NCBI GenBank assembly: GCA_964393275.1
Contig: CAYMTA010000013.1
Span: 1-64,000 of the forward strand
Direction: 5' to 3'
Source of the DNA: SLRI01 sp964393275
GTDB taxonomy: Bacteria > Pseudomonadota > Alphaproteobacteria > Geminicoccales > Geminicoccaceae
Length of the DNA stretch: 64,000 bases
The notes under the pieces are model-generated. The model was not told where the DNA came from and searched no databases. It was given only the letters and a program-made list of their open reading frames with translations. Each line of letters starts with the position of its first letter. Within the stretch, counting starts at the first letter, position 1. The translations under genes and the position numbers were made by a program. This document shows, one piece after another, positions 8,707 through 16,931 of this stretch.

Positions 8707-9879
8707 ATGCTCCTCGAACGCTACCAGGCCCTGCTCGACGCGGACACGATCGTCCAGGACCCGGTCCAGCGCGACGTCGCGGCCCGACTCGGCGCACTGG
8801 CCCGCACCCTCGAGCGGCAACCAGCACGGGTGACCGAGCCGGCGCGGGGCCTCCTCGGCCGGCTCCTCGGCCGGACGGCCGAGCCCGTCGGCCCGGCGCC
8901 GAAGGGGCTCTACATCCATGGCGGCGTCGGTCGCGGTAAGTCGATGCTCATGGATCTCTTCTTCGCCGAGGTGCGAATCGAGGCGAAGCGCCGGGTCCAT
9001 TTCCACGCCTTCATGCTCGACGTGCAGGCCCGCCTCCATGCGCTGCGTCAGGCGAGCGGGAAGAGCGATCCGCTCGTCCAGGTGGCGCTCGACCTCGCCG
9101 CCGAGACCCTGCTCCTCTGCTTCGACGAGTTCCACGTCGTCAACATCGCCGACGCGATGATCCTCGGCCGTCTCTTCGAGGCGCTCTTCGACCAGGGCGT
9201 GGTGGTGGTCGCCACCTCCAACTGGCCGCCCGACCGGCTCTACGAGGACGGCCTCAACCGGGTGCGCTTCCTGCCCTTCATCGACCTCCTCAAGGAGCGG
9301 CTCGAGGTCGTGGCGCTCGACGGCCCGATCGACTACCGCCTCCGCCTGCTGCGCGACCTGCCGGTCTACCACTACCCGCTCGGCCCCGAGGCGACCGCCG
9401 CCCTCGACGGCATCTTCCAGGCGCTCGCCGACGGCGCCGAGCCGGCCTCGGCCGAGCTCGAGGTCGGGCTGCGCCGGCTCGTGGTGCCGAGATCGGCCGT
9501 GGGCGTCGCCCGCTTCGCCTTCGCCGATCTCTGCTCCCAGCCGCTCGGCCCCGCCGACTATCTCGCCATCGGCCGCCACTATCACAGCGTCGTCCTCGAC
9601 GGCGTGCCGCTGCTCACCCCCGACCGGCGCAACGAGGCGCGGCGCTTCATGACCCTCGTCGATGCCCTCTACGAATGTCGGGTCATGCTCTTCCTCTCGG
9701 CCGCCGCACCGGCCGCCGACCTCTACCCCGAGGGCGACGGCGCCTTCGAGTTCCGGCGCACCTCGAGCCGGCTCATGGAGATGCAGTCCAAGGAGTGGCT
9801 CGAGACCTGCCGCAACCGCCCGACCGATGGGCCGGCCCCGAAGCTCGAGACCTTCGCCCTGACCAGCGACCTGACCTGA
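8707..9879 (+). CDS. zapE: Cell division protein ZapE / AFG1-like ATPase
   Basis: 390 residues from the ATG at 8707. An ATG at 8638 would add 23 residues with no family resemblance, and neither start has a strong ribosome binding site. The AAA+ motifs are present: Walker A in GLYIHGGVGRGKSMLMDLFF (about residues 72-79), Walker B in LLCFDEFHVVNIADAMILGR, and sensor 1 in VVVATSNWPPDRLYEDGLNR. VHFHAFMLDVQARLH and FHRTSSRL-like residues near the C-terminus (FEFRRTSSRLMEMQS) are also characteristic. ZapE binds the Z-ring in an ATP-dependent way late in division, and the mitochondrial homologue AFG1/LACE1 acts in protein quality control. It stands apart from the dcw cluster. Confidence 0.94.
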   Translation: MLLERYQALLDADTIVQDPVQRDVAARLGALARTLERQPARVTEPARGLLGRLLGRTAEPVGPAPKGLYIHGGVGRGKSMLMDLFFAEVRIEAKRRVHFHAFMLDVQARLHALRQASGKSDPLVQVALDLAAETLLLCFDEFHVVNIADAMILGRLFEALFDQGVVVVATSNWPPDRLYEDGLNRVRFLPFIDLLKERLEVVALDGPIDYRLRLLRDLPVYHYPLGPEATAALDGIFQALADGAEPASAELEVGLRRLVVPRSAVGVARFAFADLCSQPLGPADYLAIGRHYHSVVLDGVPLLTPDRRNEARRFMTLVDALYECRVMLFLSAAAPAADLYPEGDGAFEFRRTSSRLMEMQSKEWLETCRNRPTDGPAPKLETFALTSDLT

Positions 9880-9883
9880 GCCC

Positions 9884-10066
9884 GTGTCCGGCCTCCTCTA
9901 CCTCATCCCCATCGCCCTCTTCCTCGGCTTCCTCGGCCTGCTGGGCTTCCTCTGGGCGCTTCGCTCCGGCCAGTTCGACGATCTCGACGGCGCCGCCGAG
10001 CGCATTCTCTTCGATGACGACGAGGAGGAGGGCGACGACACCAGCGGGAAGAGCGGGGAGAGGTGA
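9884..10066 (+). CDS. ccoS: Cytochrome oxidase maturation protein CcoS
   Basis: 60 residues from a GTG at 9884, four bases after zapE ends. One N-terminal membrane helix (LLYLIPIALFLGFLGLLGFL) is followed by WALRSGQFDDLDGAAERILF and an acidic tail, the exact CcoS pattern. CcoS is needed for cofactor insertion into cbb3-type oxidase. It is normally the last gene of ccoGHIS, but no other cco gene is in this window, so here it is an orphan behind zapE. The GTG start gives the expected N-terminus directly before the helix. Confidence 0.9.
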   Translation: MSGLLYLIPIALFLGFLGLLGFLWALRSGQFDDLDGAAERILFDDDEEEGDDTSGKSGER

Positions 10067-10075
10067 AGCCGACCC

Positions 10076-10480
10076 TCAGTCGGCCGCGAGCCAGTTCTCC
10101 AAAGGCAGCTCGGCAATCCGGCTGAGCTCGGTTTCATTGGCGGTGACCAGCGTATGGCCGAGCGCCAGAGCCTGGGCGGCGATCAAGAGATCGTTGCTGC
10201 CGATCGGCCTGCCCATGCTCTGCAAGCGAGCGTGCAGTCGGCCATAAACGCGGTCGGCGGGCGGCTCGAGCGGCAGAACCTCGAGCCGATCGAGGATGCC
10301 CTCGACGACAGAGGTCAGACGCGGGGAGCCTTTCAGGGCAGCGCCGAACCGCAGCTCGGCCGCAACGATGATGCTGGTGCAAACGGCCGCCTCGCCCACC
10401 ACCCCGATGCGCGCCGCGATCCGCCCTTGCGGGTGGCGGACGAGATCGGAAAGGATGTTGGTGTCGAGCAGATAGCGCAT
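10076..10480 (-). CDS. vapC: VapC-like PIN-domain toxin
   Basis: 134 residues. The PIN-domain acidic residues are visible: MRYLLDTNILSDL (first Asp), IIVAAELRFGA (Glu), and GSNDLLIAAQALALGHTLVT (third Asp), with TANETELSRI near the end. VapC toxins are Mg2+-dependent endoribonucleases, typically cutting tRNA or rRNA. The gene starts 16 bases after the stop of the antitoxin gene, the usual antitoxin-first order. The length is normal for VapC, and no lesion is seen. Confidence 0.92.
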   Translation of the reverse strand: MRYLLDTNILSDLVRHPQGRIAARIGVVGEAAVCTSIIVAAELRFGAALKGSPRLTSVVEGILDRLEVLPLEPPADRVYGRLHARLQSMGRPIGSNDLLIAAQALALGHTLVTANETELSRIAELPLENWLAAD

Positions 10481-10496
10481 GCTGGCGATCGCCGGC

Positions 10497-10730
10497 TCAG
10501 AGCCGGACGGGCTCCGGCGCCGGGTCGTCGATCTCGGGGAATTCCTCGTCGACCGGTGCCTGTGTCCGAAGCCAGGCGAGCAGGGAGCGTGCCGGCGCCG
10601 GCTCGATGATCAGCCGTTCGCCGTCCTTGCGAATCAGCGCATCCTCGCCGGGCAGCTCCAGCTCGCGCGGAATGCGCACGGCCTGGTTGCGGCCGTTTCT
10701 GAAGAGCTTGACGTGACGGGCAGCGGTCAT
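10497..10730 (-). CDS. vapB: VapB-type antitoxin (AbrB-like DNA-binding domain)
   Basis: 77 residues from the ATG at 10730. The N-terminal SpoVT/AbrB swapped-hairpin domain is evident in HVKLFRNGRNQAVRIPRELE and ALIRKDGERLIIEP. The C-terminal half, rich in acidic residues and proline, should wrap the toxin. The in-frame extension farther upstream lacks family features. Antitoxins of this type bind their own promoter. A perfect 12-bp palindrome lies 18 bases upstream of the start and is the obvious operator candidate. Confidence 0.92.
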   Translation of the reverse strand: MTAARHVKLFRNGRNQAVRIPRELELPGEDALIRKDGERLIIEPAPARSLLAWLRTQAPVDEEFPEIDDPAPEPVRL

Positions 10731-10747
10731 GTTCGTTCGCCTTTTTT

Positions 10748-10759
10748 TGGCATATGCCA
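10748..10759. promoter_or_regulatory. Candidate vapBC operator palindrome
   Basis: TGGCATATGCCA is a perfect 12-bp inverted repeat in an AT-rich patch immediately upstream of vapB. AbrB/VapB proteins autorepress by binding such dyads over the promoter. The assignment is by position and symmetry only. Confidence 0.5.
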
Positions 10760-10844
10760 TAACATAGGCCGGAGTTAATGGGTTGTCGAGGGGAGAAGGA
10801 CCTGGCGCGTTGCAGGCCGATGTCCAAAGCCGGCTGGAGGAAGC

Positions 10845-11189
10845 ATGACCGCCGTAACCCTCGGCCTCGCCTCGATCGGCGACACGAAGCAGCAGCTGGC
10901 GGCGGCCTTTCAGGGGCAGCCGCAAGGGGAGCGGATCGACTTCGCCTCGATCGAGCTGCTCTGGCAAATGCTGGCACCGAAGCGCTGGCGGATTCTGCAG
11001 GCCATGGCCGGCAGCGGCCCCTTGGCGATCCGCGAGGTGGCGCGGCGGGTCAGTCGTGACGTCAAGGCCGTGCACGGCGATGTGCACGCGCTGCTGGCGG
11101 CGGGCGTGCTGGACCGCACCACCACCGGGCAGGTGATCTTCCCCTACGACCGGGTGCATGTGGAGTTCACGCTCGCCGCCGGTGCGTGA
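10845..11189 (+). CDS. HVO_A0114-family winged-helix DNA-binding protein
   Basis: 114 residues from an ATG at 10845 preceded by GGAGGAAGC. The wHTH core ELLWQMLAPKRWRILQAMAG, then GPLAIREVARRVSRDVKAVH and DVHALLAAGVLDRT, closely fits the HVO_A0114 family of putative regulators. These are usually the antitoxin-like partner of a TumE/DUF6516 toxin. No such partner gene exists on either side here: the upstream gap to vapB is about 100 bases and the downstream neighbour is convergent. It is therefore an orphan, next to vapBC and divergent from it. Confidence 0.8.
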   Translation: MTAVTLGLASIGDTKQQLAAAFQGQPQGERIDFASIELLWQMLAPKRWRILQAMAGSGPLAIREVARRVSRDVKAVHGDVHALLAAGVLDRTTTGQVIFPYDRVHVEFTLAAGA

Positions 11190-11198
11190 TCGCCCCCC

Positions 11199-11456
11199 TC
11201 AGGATCCCCGGACCAGCCGCCCCAGCTTGTGGACCCAGCGCTCGGCCAGATGCTCCGCTCTGGCGAGCATGCCGCCCATGCGCGGATGGCGGGCCTTGAC
11301 CCGGGCCAGCAGGCGCTCGGCCCAGGGTGCCTGGCGGGAGAGAATGATCAGGCCGATGGCGAGAAAGAGCACGCCCTGCAGGATCGGCAGGAAGAGGCCG
11401 AGCACGCCGAGCCCGATGAACCCGTAGCCGAGGCCGAGCATCAAATAACGGGTCAT
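11199..11456 (-). CDS. Small membrane protein, PGPGW/DUF454-like
   Basis: 85 residues. Two adjacent hydrophobic segments (MLGLGYGFIGLGVLGLFLPI and GVLFLAIGLIILS) are followed by a basic tail rich in arginine and histidine (RLLARVKARHPRMGGMLARA). The layout resembles PGPGW or DUF454 (YbaN-like) inner-membrane proteins, although the PGPG motif itself reads PILQG here. The ATG overlaps the ligA stop codon by four bases, so it is coupled to ligA as the last gene of the recN-ligA unit. Function unknown. Confidence 0.75.
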   Translation of the reverse strand: MTRYLMLGLGYGFIGLGVLGLFLPILQGVLFLAIGLIILSRQAPWAERLLARVKARHPRMGGMLARAEHLAERWVHKLGRLVRGS

Positions 11457-13549
11457 GTCACGCCCGCCATGGCGAGCCAGGCCGCCTCGTCGAGGGTGGC
11501 GACGCCGAGCTCCGCCGCCTTCTTGGCCTTGCTGCCGGCATCGGCGCCGAGCACGACATAATCCGTCTTTCCCGAGACCGAGCCAGCGACCTTGGCCCCG
11601 AGCTGCTCGGCCAGCGACTTGGCCTCGGCCCGGGTCATCCGCTCCAGGCTGCCGGTGAAGACGACGGTCTTGCCGGCGAGGGGCGAGCCACCTTTCGCTG
11701 GTGCCTCCACGGCTTCGACCGTGACCTCGCCCGCCAGATCGTCGAGCGCTTCGAGATTGTGCCGCTCCTGGAAGAACTCGGAGATGGCCTCCACCAGCTT
11801 CGGCCCGATGCCGTCGATATCGGCGAGTTCCGCCCGGGCCTCCTCGTCGCCCGCGGCGACGGCCAGCATCGCCCGCCGCCAGGCGTCGAGCGTGGCGTAA
11901 TGGCGGGCCAGCAGCCTCGCGTTCGCCTCGCCGATGAAGCGGATGCCGAGGGCCAGGATGAAGCGATCGAGCGGGACCCGGCGCCGCGCCTCGATCGCCG
12001 CCACGAGATTCTCGATCTTCTTCTGCCCCCAGCCCTCGAGCCCGGCCAGCGCCTCGAGCCGGGCGGAATCGCTGGCCAGCCGAAAGATATCGGCCGGCGA
12101 CTTCAGGAGGCCGGCCTCGATCAGTTGCGGCACCTGCTTCTTTCCCAATCCCTCGATATCGAAGGCGTCGCGGCCGACCACGTGCTCGAGCCGCCCCTCC
12201 ATCTGCGCCGGACAAATCAGCCCGCCCGTGCAGCGCCGGACCGCCTCGCCCGGCGGCCGCACCGCGAGGCTGCCGCATTCCGGGCAATGCTCGGGAAAGA
12301 CATAGGGCGCGGCGTCGGCAGGGCGACGGTCGAGCACCACCTCGACCACCTGCGGGATGACGTCGCCGGCCCGCTGGATGACCACCTGATCGCCGACCCG
12401 GATGTCCTTCTCCTCGATATAGTCCTGGTTGTGCAGCGTGGCGCGGCCGACCACCACGCCGCCGACCGTGATGGGGGCGAGCAGGGCCACCGGGGTCAGC
12501 GCGCCGGTGCGGCCGACCTGGACGACGATGTCGTCCACCACCGTCACCGCCTGCTGGGCCGGGAACTTGTGGGCGATGGCCCAGCGCGGCGCCCGGCCGA
12601 CGAAGCCGAGGCGCTGCTGCAGCTTCAGGTCGTTCACCTTGTAGACCACGCCGTCGATGTCGTAGCCGAGCCCGGCCCGCCGCCCGCCGATCTCGTCGTG
12701 ATAGGCGAGGAGATCCTCCGCATTCCGGCAGAGCCGGTTCAGGGGATTGACCCTGAGCCCCATGCCGGCGAGCATGTCGAGAAAGCCCTGGTAGCTGCCG
12801 CCGATCGGTGGCTCCGCGGCACCCCAGCCATAGGCGAAGAAGCGCAGGCGCCGCGACGCCGTGATCGTGCTGTCGAGCTGGCGAACCGAGCCCGCCGCGG
12901 CGTTCCTCGGATTGGCGAAAAGGGGCAGCTCCTCCTTCGCCCGACGCTCGTTCAGGGCCTGGAACTCCTTCAGCTCCATGAAGACCTCGCCCCGGACCTC
13001 GAGCACGGGCGGCGGGTCCTTCGCGTCCAGGCGCTGCGGGATGTCGCGGATGGTCCGCACATTGGCGGTGATGTCCTCGCCGGTCGTGCCGTCGCCCCGC
13101 GTGGCGCCGCTGACCAGGAGCCCCGCCTCGTAGCGGAGCGCGCAGGAGAGCCCGTCGATCTTGGGCTCGGCCATGAGGTCGACCGGAGCGTCGGCGGCGA
13201 GATTGAGGAAGCGGCGGATGCGCGCCAGAAACTCGACCACGGCTTCCGCTTCCATGGCGTTGTCGAGCGACAGCATCGGCACCGGATGCACCACCTTGCC
13301 GAACGCCTCGGCCGGTGCTGCGCCGACCCGCAGGCTCGGGCTGTCCGGCCGCGTCAGCGCCGGGAACCGCGCCTCGATCGCCCGGTTCCGCCGCACCAGC
13401 GCGTCGTAGTCGGCGTCGCTGATCGCCGGCGCGTCCTGCTGGTGATAGAGCCGGTCGTGATGCGCGATCTCGCGCGCCAGCCGGGCGAGCTCCGCCTCGG
13501 CCGCGGCCTCGTCCAGCTCGTCGGGCGGCCGGTCGGTCGGTTGGCTCAT
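11453..13549 (-). CDS. ligA: NAD-dependent DNA ligase LigA
   Basis: 698 residues, normal for LigA. In order: the NAD-binding Ia domain (HDRLYHQQDAPAISDADYDA), the adenylation domain with nucleophilic lysine in EPKIDGLSCALRYE (about K130), the OB fold, the four-cysteine zinc finger (CPECGSLAVRPPGEAVRRC with CPAQ), helix-hairpin-helix repeats (LADIDGIGPKLVEAISEFF), and a C-terminal BRCT domain (GKTVVFTGSLERMTRAEAKS). It seals nicks using NAD. It overlaps recN upstream and the small membrane gene downstream by four bases each, forming one transcription unit with bamD and recN, as is common in alphaproteobacteria. Confidence 0.97.
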   Translation of the reverse strand: MSQPTDRPPDELDEAAAEAELARLAREIAHHDRLYHQQDAPAISDADYDALVRRNRAIEARFPALTRPDSPSLRVGAAPAEAFGKVVHPVPMLSLDNAMEAEAVVEFLARIRRFLNLAADAPVDLMAEPKIDGLSCALRYEAGLLVSGATRGDGTTGEDITANVRTIRDIPQRLDAKDPPPVLEVRGEVFMELKEFQALNERRAKEELPLFANPRNAAAGSVRQLDSTITASRRLRFFAYGWGAAEPPIGGSYQGFLDMLAGMGLRVNPLNRLCRNAEDLLAYHDEIGGRRAGLGYDIDGVVYKVNDLKLQQRLGFVGRAPRWAIAHKFPAQQAVTVVDDIVVQVGRTGALTPVALLAPITVGGVVVGRATLHNQDYIEEKDIRVGDQVVIQRAGDVIPQVVEVVLDRRPADAAPYVFPEHCPECGSLAVRPPGEAVRRCTGGLICPAQMEGRLEHVVGRDAFDIEGLGKKQVPQLIEAGLLKSPADIFRLASDSARLEALAGLEGWGQKKIENLVAAIEARRRVPLDRFILALGIRFIGEANARLLARHYATLDAWRRAMLAVAAGDEEARAELADIDGIGPKLVEAISEFFQERHNLEALDDLAGEVTVEAVEAPAKGGSPLAGKTVVFTGSLERMTRAEAKSLAEQLGAKVAGSVSGKTDYVVLGADAGSKAKKAAELGVATLDEAAWLAMAGVT

Positions 13550-15222
13550 CGCACACCCCCCGCATCGAGGAGGCTGGACGCGGCGGCGCGCGCGGCGGGG
13601 GTGATCTCGGCCCCGGCCAGCATGCGGGCGATCTCGTCGCGCCGCTCGGCGGCATCGAGCGGCCGCACCACCACCCTGGCCCCTTCCGCGTCGGTCAGCT
13701 TCTCGACCTTCAGATGATGATCGGCGCGGGCCGCCACCTGCGGCGCGTGGGTCACCACCAGCACCTGCCGCTCCTTCGCCAGCCGGGCCAGCCGCTCGCC
13801 CACGGCATCGGCCGTCGCCCCGCCGATTCCGGCATCGACCTCGTCGAAGATCAAGGTGCCGCTCGCCGCATCCCGGGCGAGCACGACCTTGAGCGCCAGC
13901 ATCAGCCGCGACAGCTCGCCACCCGACGCGATCTTGGCGATCGGCCCCAGGGGCTGGCCCGGATTGGTGGCGACCAGCAGGGCCACCCGGTCCAGCCCTT
14001 CCGGGCCGCCGGCCGCCTCGTCGAGCGGCTCGAGCCGGACGGCGAGGCGGGTCTTCTCGAGCTTCAGGGGCGGCAGCTCGGCCGCCACCAGCCGCTCCAG
14101 CCCGCCGGCCGCCGCCTCGCGGCTGCGACGCAGGGCGAGCGCCACCTCGAGATAGCGCTCGCGCGCCGCCCGGGCCGCCCGCTCCAGTCCCTCCAGCACC
14201 TCCGCTCCCGCGTCGAGCGCCTCGATCTCCTGCCGCGTCCGCTCCAGCAGCGCCGGCAAATCGTCGACCGCCGTCCGGTGCTTCCTGGCGGCGTCGCGGA
14301 GCCCGAACAGCCGCTCCTCGACCGCCTCCAGGCCGCGTTCCTCGGCGGCGACGGCGCGCAGCGCCTCCTCGATCTGCGCCTCGGCCTCGCCGGCCTCGAT
14401 CAGCGCCCGCTCGAGCGCCGCCACCGCCGGCTCGACGAGCGCCGCCGCCACCTCCGGTGCCCGGGCCAGCCGCCGCTCGGCCGAGCCCAGCCTCGCCAGC
14501 GCCGCTTCGGGCCCGGCGACGAGCGCCAGCGCCTCCTCGAGGGCGGCCACCAGCTTCTCCTTGTGCAGGAGCCGGCTGCGCTCCTGGGCGAGCTGCTCCT
14601 CCTCGCCCGTCGACGGTGCCAGCGCCTCCAGCTCGAGGAGCCGATGGCGGAGGTAGTCCTCCTCGCGTCGCGCCTGCTCGACTAGGGCCCGGCGCTCCCG
14701 GATCTCCGCCTCGAGGCCGCGCCAGGCGGCGTGCGCCGCACGGACTGCGGCGAGCTGGTCCCCATGGCCGGCGAAGGCGTCGAGCACGGCCCGGTGGTTC
14801 TTGGTGTCGAGCAGGCCGCGCTGGTCCATCTGGCCGTGCACCTCGACCAGAAGATCGCCGAGCTCGCGCAGGCTGGCGCCGTTCACGGGCACGTCGTTGA
14901 CGAAGGCCCGGCTGCGGCCGTCGGCGGCCAGCGTGCGGCGCAGGACCAGCTCGCCCCCCGTGCCGCCCAGCGCCTGCTCCTCGAGCAGCGCCAGGACCGC
15001 GTGCCCCGGCGGCTGCTCGAACTCCGCCACGACCGAGCCCAGGGCCGCGCCCGAGCGCAGCAGCACCCGATCCGCCCGTTCGCCCAGCGCCAGGCCGAGC
15101 GCATCGAGGATGATCGACTTGCCAGCGCCGGTCTCGCCGGTCAGCACGGTGAGGCCGGCGCCGAGCTCGAGATCGAGCCCCTCGATCAGCACGATGTCGC
15201 GGATGGCGAGGCTCAGCAGCAT
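13546..15222 (-). CDS. recN: DNA repair protein RecN
   Basis: 558 residues from ATG 15222; a start five codons upstream (15237) would add MPGRT and is less typical. The SMC-like ATPase has Walker A in LTVLTGETGAGKSIILDALG (about residues 29-36), a long coiled-coil middle rich in Ala/Glu/Arg, and the C-terminal ABC signature and Walker B (IASGGELSRLMLALKVVL, TLIFDEVDAGIGG). A conserved histidine follows in LVVTHAPQVAARADHH. RecN acts in double-strand-break repair together with RecA. The stop overlaps the ligA start (ATGA). Confidence 0.97.
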   Translation of the reverse strand: MLLSLAIRDIVLIEGLDLELGAGLTVLTGETGAGKSIILDALGLALGERADRVLLRSGAALGSVVAEFEQPPGHAVLALLEEQALGGTGGELVLRRTLAADGRSRAFVNDVPVNGASLRELGDLLVEVHGQMDQRGLLDTKNHRAVLDAFAGHGDQLAAVRAAHAAWRGLEAEIRERRALVEQARREEDYLRHRLLELEALAPSTGEEEQLAQERSRLLHKEKLVAALEEALALVAGPEAALARLGSAERRLARAPEVAAALVEPAVAALERALIEAGEAEAQIEEALRAVAAEERGLEAVEERLFGLRDAARKHRTAVDDLPALLERTRQEIEALDAGAEVLEGLERAARAARERYLEVALALRRSREAAAGGLERLVAAELPPLKLEKTRLAVRLEPLDEAAGGPEGLDRVALLVATNPGQPLGPIAKIASGGELSRLMLALKVVLARDAASGTLIFDEVDAGIGGATADAVGERLARLAKERQVLVVTHAPQVAARADHHLKVEKLTDAEGARVVVRPLDAAERRDEIARMLAGAEITPAARAAASSLLDAGGVR

Positions 15223-15259
15223 GGTCCGACCCGGCACCGGGCGCCGCGCGGAGGGGTGC

Positions 15260-16123
15260 TCAGAAGAACCCGCTCAGCCACGAGCCCTCGCTCGTCGTCG
15301 AGCCGGCGTCACGGCCCTCCAGCAAGGCATAGGAGCGCTCGTACCACACGCTGTCCGGGTAGTTGTAGCCGAGCACCGCTGCCGCCTCCTGCGCCTCCTG
15401 GTAGACGCCGAGGGCGAGATAGGATTCGGTCAGCCGGTGCAGCGCCTCGGGCACGTGCGTGGTGGTGTCGTAGTTCTCGACCACATTGCGGAACCGGTTG
15501 ATCGCCGCCACGTACTCGCCGCGCTTCTGGTAGTAGCGGCCGATCTCCATCTCCTTGCCGGCCAGGTGGTCGAAGGCGAGGTCCATCTTCAGCTCGGCAT
15601 CGCGCGTGTACTCGGAGTCCGGATAGCGGCGCACCAGCTCGCCGAACGCCTCGAGCGCCTCCTGGGTCATCTCCTGGTCGCGGCCGACATCGGAGATCCG
15701 CTCGTAATAGGACATGCCGATCAGATAATGGGCATAGGGCACGTCGGGATTGCCCGGATGCAGCTCGATGAAGGTGCGCAGGGCAGCGATCGCCTCCTCG
15801 TAGAGCTGACCCTCGTAATAGGCGTAGCCGGCCAGGACCTGGCCGCGCACCGCGAGCTGCGAATAGGGGTGCTGGCGCTCGACCTCCTCGTAGGCCTTCG
15901 CCGCATCCTCGAAATTGCCGGCGGCCATCTGCTGCTCGCCCTCGGCGAACAGCTCCTCCGCCGTCCGCTCGACATAGTTGTCCTCGTTGCTCTTGCCGTT
16001 GCAGGCAGCGAGCAGCGGCATGCAGGCGAGGAGCAGCGCCAACACCATCCCCGGCAGCCTGGCACGCCAACGGCGTGCGGGGACGCGGCCGATCATCTCA
16101 AACCCGGTGGTGGAAACGAACAT
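15260..16123 (-). CDS. bamD: Outer membrane assembly lipoprotein BamD
   Basis: 287 residues. A basic n-region and hydrophobic core end in a lipobox (ALLLACMPLLAAC), followed by tetratricopeptide repeats (FAEGEQQMAAGNFEDAAKAY, ERQHPYSQLAVRGQVLAGYA, IELHPGNPDVPYAHYLIGMS). The HPYS and HPGNP signatures are those of BamD/ComL. It works with BamA in folding beta-barrel proteins into the outer membrane. ATG 16096 is an alternative start that shortens the n-region by nine residues. Position directly upstream of recN and downstream of the lpxC region is the conserved alphaproteobacterial order. Confidence 0.96.
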   Translation of the reverse strand: MFVSTTGFEMIGRVPARRWRARLPGMVLALLLACMPLLAACNGKSNEDNYVERTAEELFAEGEQQMAAGNFEDAAKAYEEVERQHPYSQLAVRGQVLAGYAYYEGQLYEEAIAALRTFIELHPGNPDVPYAHYLIGMSYYERISDVGRDQEMTQEALEAFGELVRRYPDSEYTRDAELKMDLAFDHLAGKEMEIGRYYQKRGEYVAAINRFRNVVENYDTTTHVPEALHRLTESYLALGVYQEAQEAAAVLGYNYPDSVWYERSYALLEGRDAGSTTSEGSWLSGFF

Positions 16124-16244
16124 CGATACCCTTCCGGTAGCCGCCTCTCACCCACCCGTCACTCGGTGGGCGATGGAACTGGCGGAACATGGCGAGCCGG
16201 CCCGTTCGACGGGGGGACCCCGACTGCGCGCAGCGCGCGATAAG

Positions 16245-16931
16245 CTACCGGTTTGTCGGGCCGGACGGAAGCCTATCCAGCATGTCGGGGGCAGCGGCCC
16301 GCTCGATCGCGGCGAGCAGCGGCAGCCAGTCCTCGCGCGCCGCCGCCGTCCGGCCCCACCCCCGGCGCCGATCCAGGTCGAAAAGCCCGAGGCCCGCCGT
16401 CGCCAGCTCGCCGTAGAGGGCGCGTTCGGCGAGCTGGGCCGCGGGCTCGGCGCCGGCCCTGGCGAGGTGGTCGAGCAGGTGCCGTGCCGCCTTCTGCCGT
16501 GGCCGCAATCGGTTGGCGACGAGCAGCACCGCCTTCTTCCCCTTGGCGATCGGCTTGACCTCGTCGAGCTTCTCGAGAAACCGGCTCGTGCTGCGCTCGT
16601 CGAAGATCGAGGCGAGCACCGGCACGATGACCATGTCGGCCGCTTTCAGGAGCTCCTCGACACGACCGGCCCTGAGCCCGGCCGGCGCGTCGATGACCAG
16701 ACGTTGCGTGCCTGCGGGCAGCGGGCCGATGGCCTTGCGCCAGTCGAGCCCGGCGATCGGTGCCGCGGCTTCGGGCCGCGTGGCGAGCCAGCCGAGGCTG
16801 CTCCGCTGCCGGTCGAGATCGGCGAGCGCCGTCTCGAAGCCCGCCGCGGCGAAGGCGGTCGCCAGCGTCGTCGCGATGGTGGTCTTGCCGCAGCCGCCCT
16901 TGGTGTTGGTGACGAGCACGGAAAGGCTCAC
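16245..16931 (-). CDS. ParA/MinD-like P-loop ATPase coupled to the CYTH-CHAD gene
   Basis: 228 residues. A deviant Walker A (NTKGGCGKTTIATTLATAFA, residues 9-28) with the signature first lysine K11, a Walker A' region (TALADLDRQRSSLGWLATRP), and RLVIDAPAGL as Walker B place it in the ParA/Soj group. ADMVIVPVLASIFD follows the family. The length suits a standalone ParA, not a plasmid partition protein with a DNA-binding extension. No parB is adjacent. Its ATG overlaps the stop of the CYTH-CHAD gene by four bases, so the two are translated together. Cargo unknown. Spatial positioning of polyphosphate-related material is a speculation raised by the CHAD partner. Confidence 0.85.
   Translation of the reverse strand: MSLSVLVTNTKGGCGKTTIATTLATAFAAAGFETALADLDRQRSSLGWLATRPEAAAPIAGLDWRKAIGPLPAGTQRLVIDAPAGLRAGRVEELLKAADMVIVPVLASIFDERSTSRFLEKLDEVKPIAKGKKAVLLVANRLRPRQKAARHLLDHLARAGAEPAAQLAERALYGELATAGLGLFDLDRRRGWGRTAAAREDWLPLLAAIERAAAPDMLDRLPSGPTNR

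Noticed and set aside
11759..13717. 650-codon plus-strand open frame opposite ligA
   Set aside because: Complement of a clear LigA; composition and lack of motifs mark it as a shadow frame.
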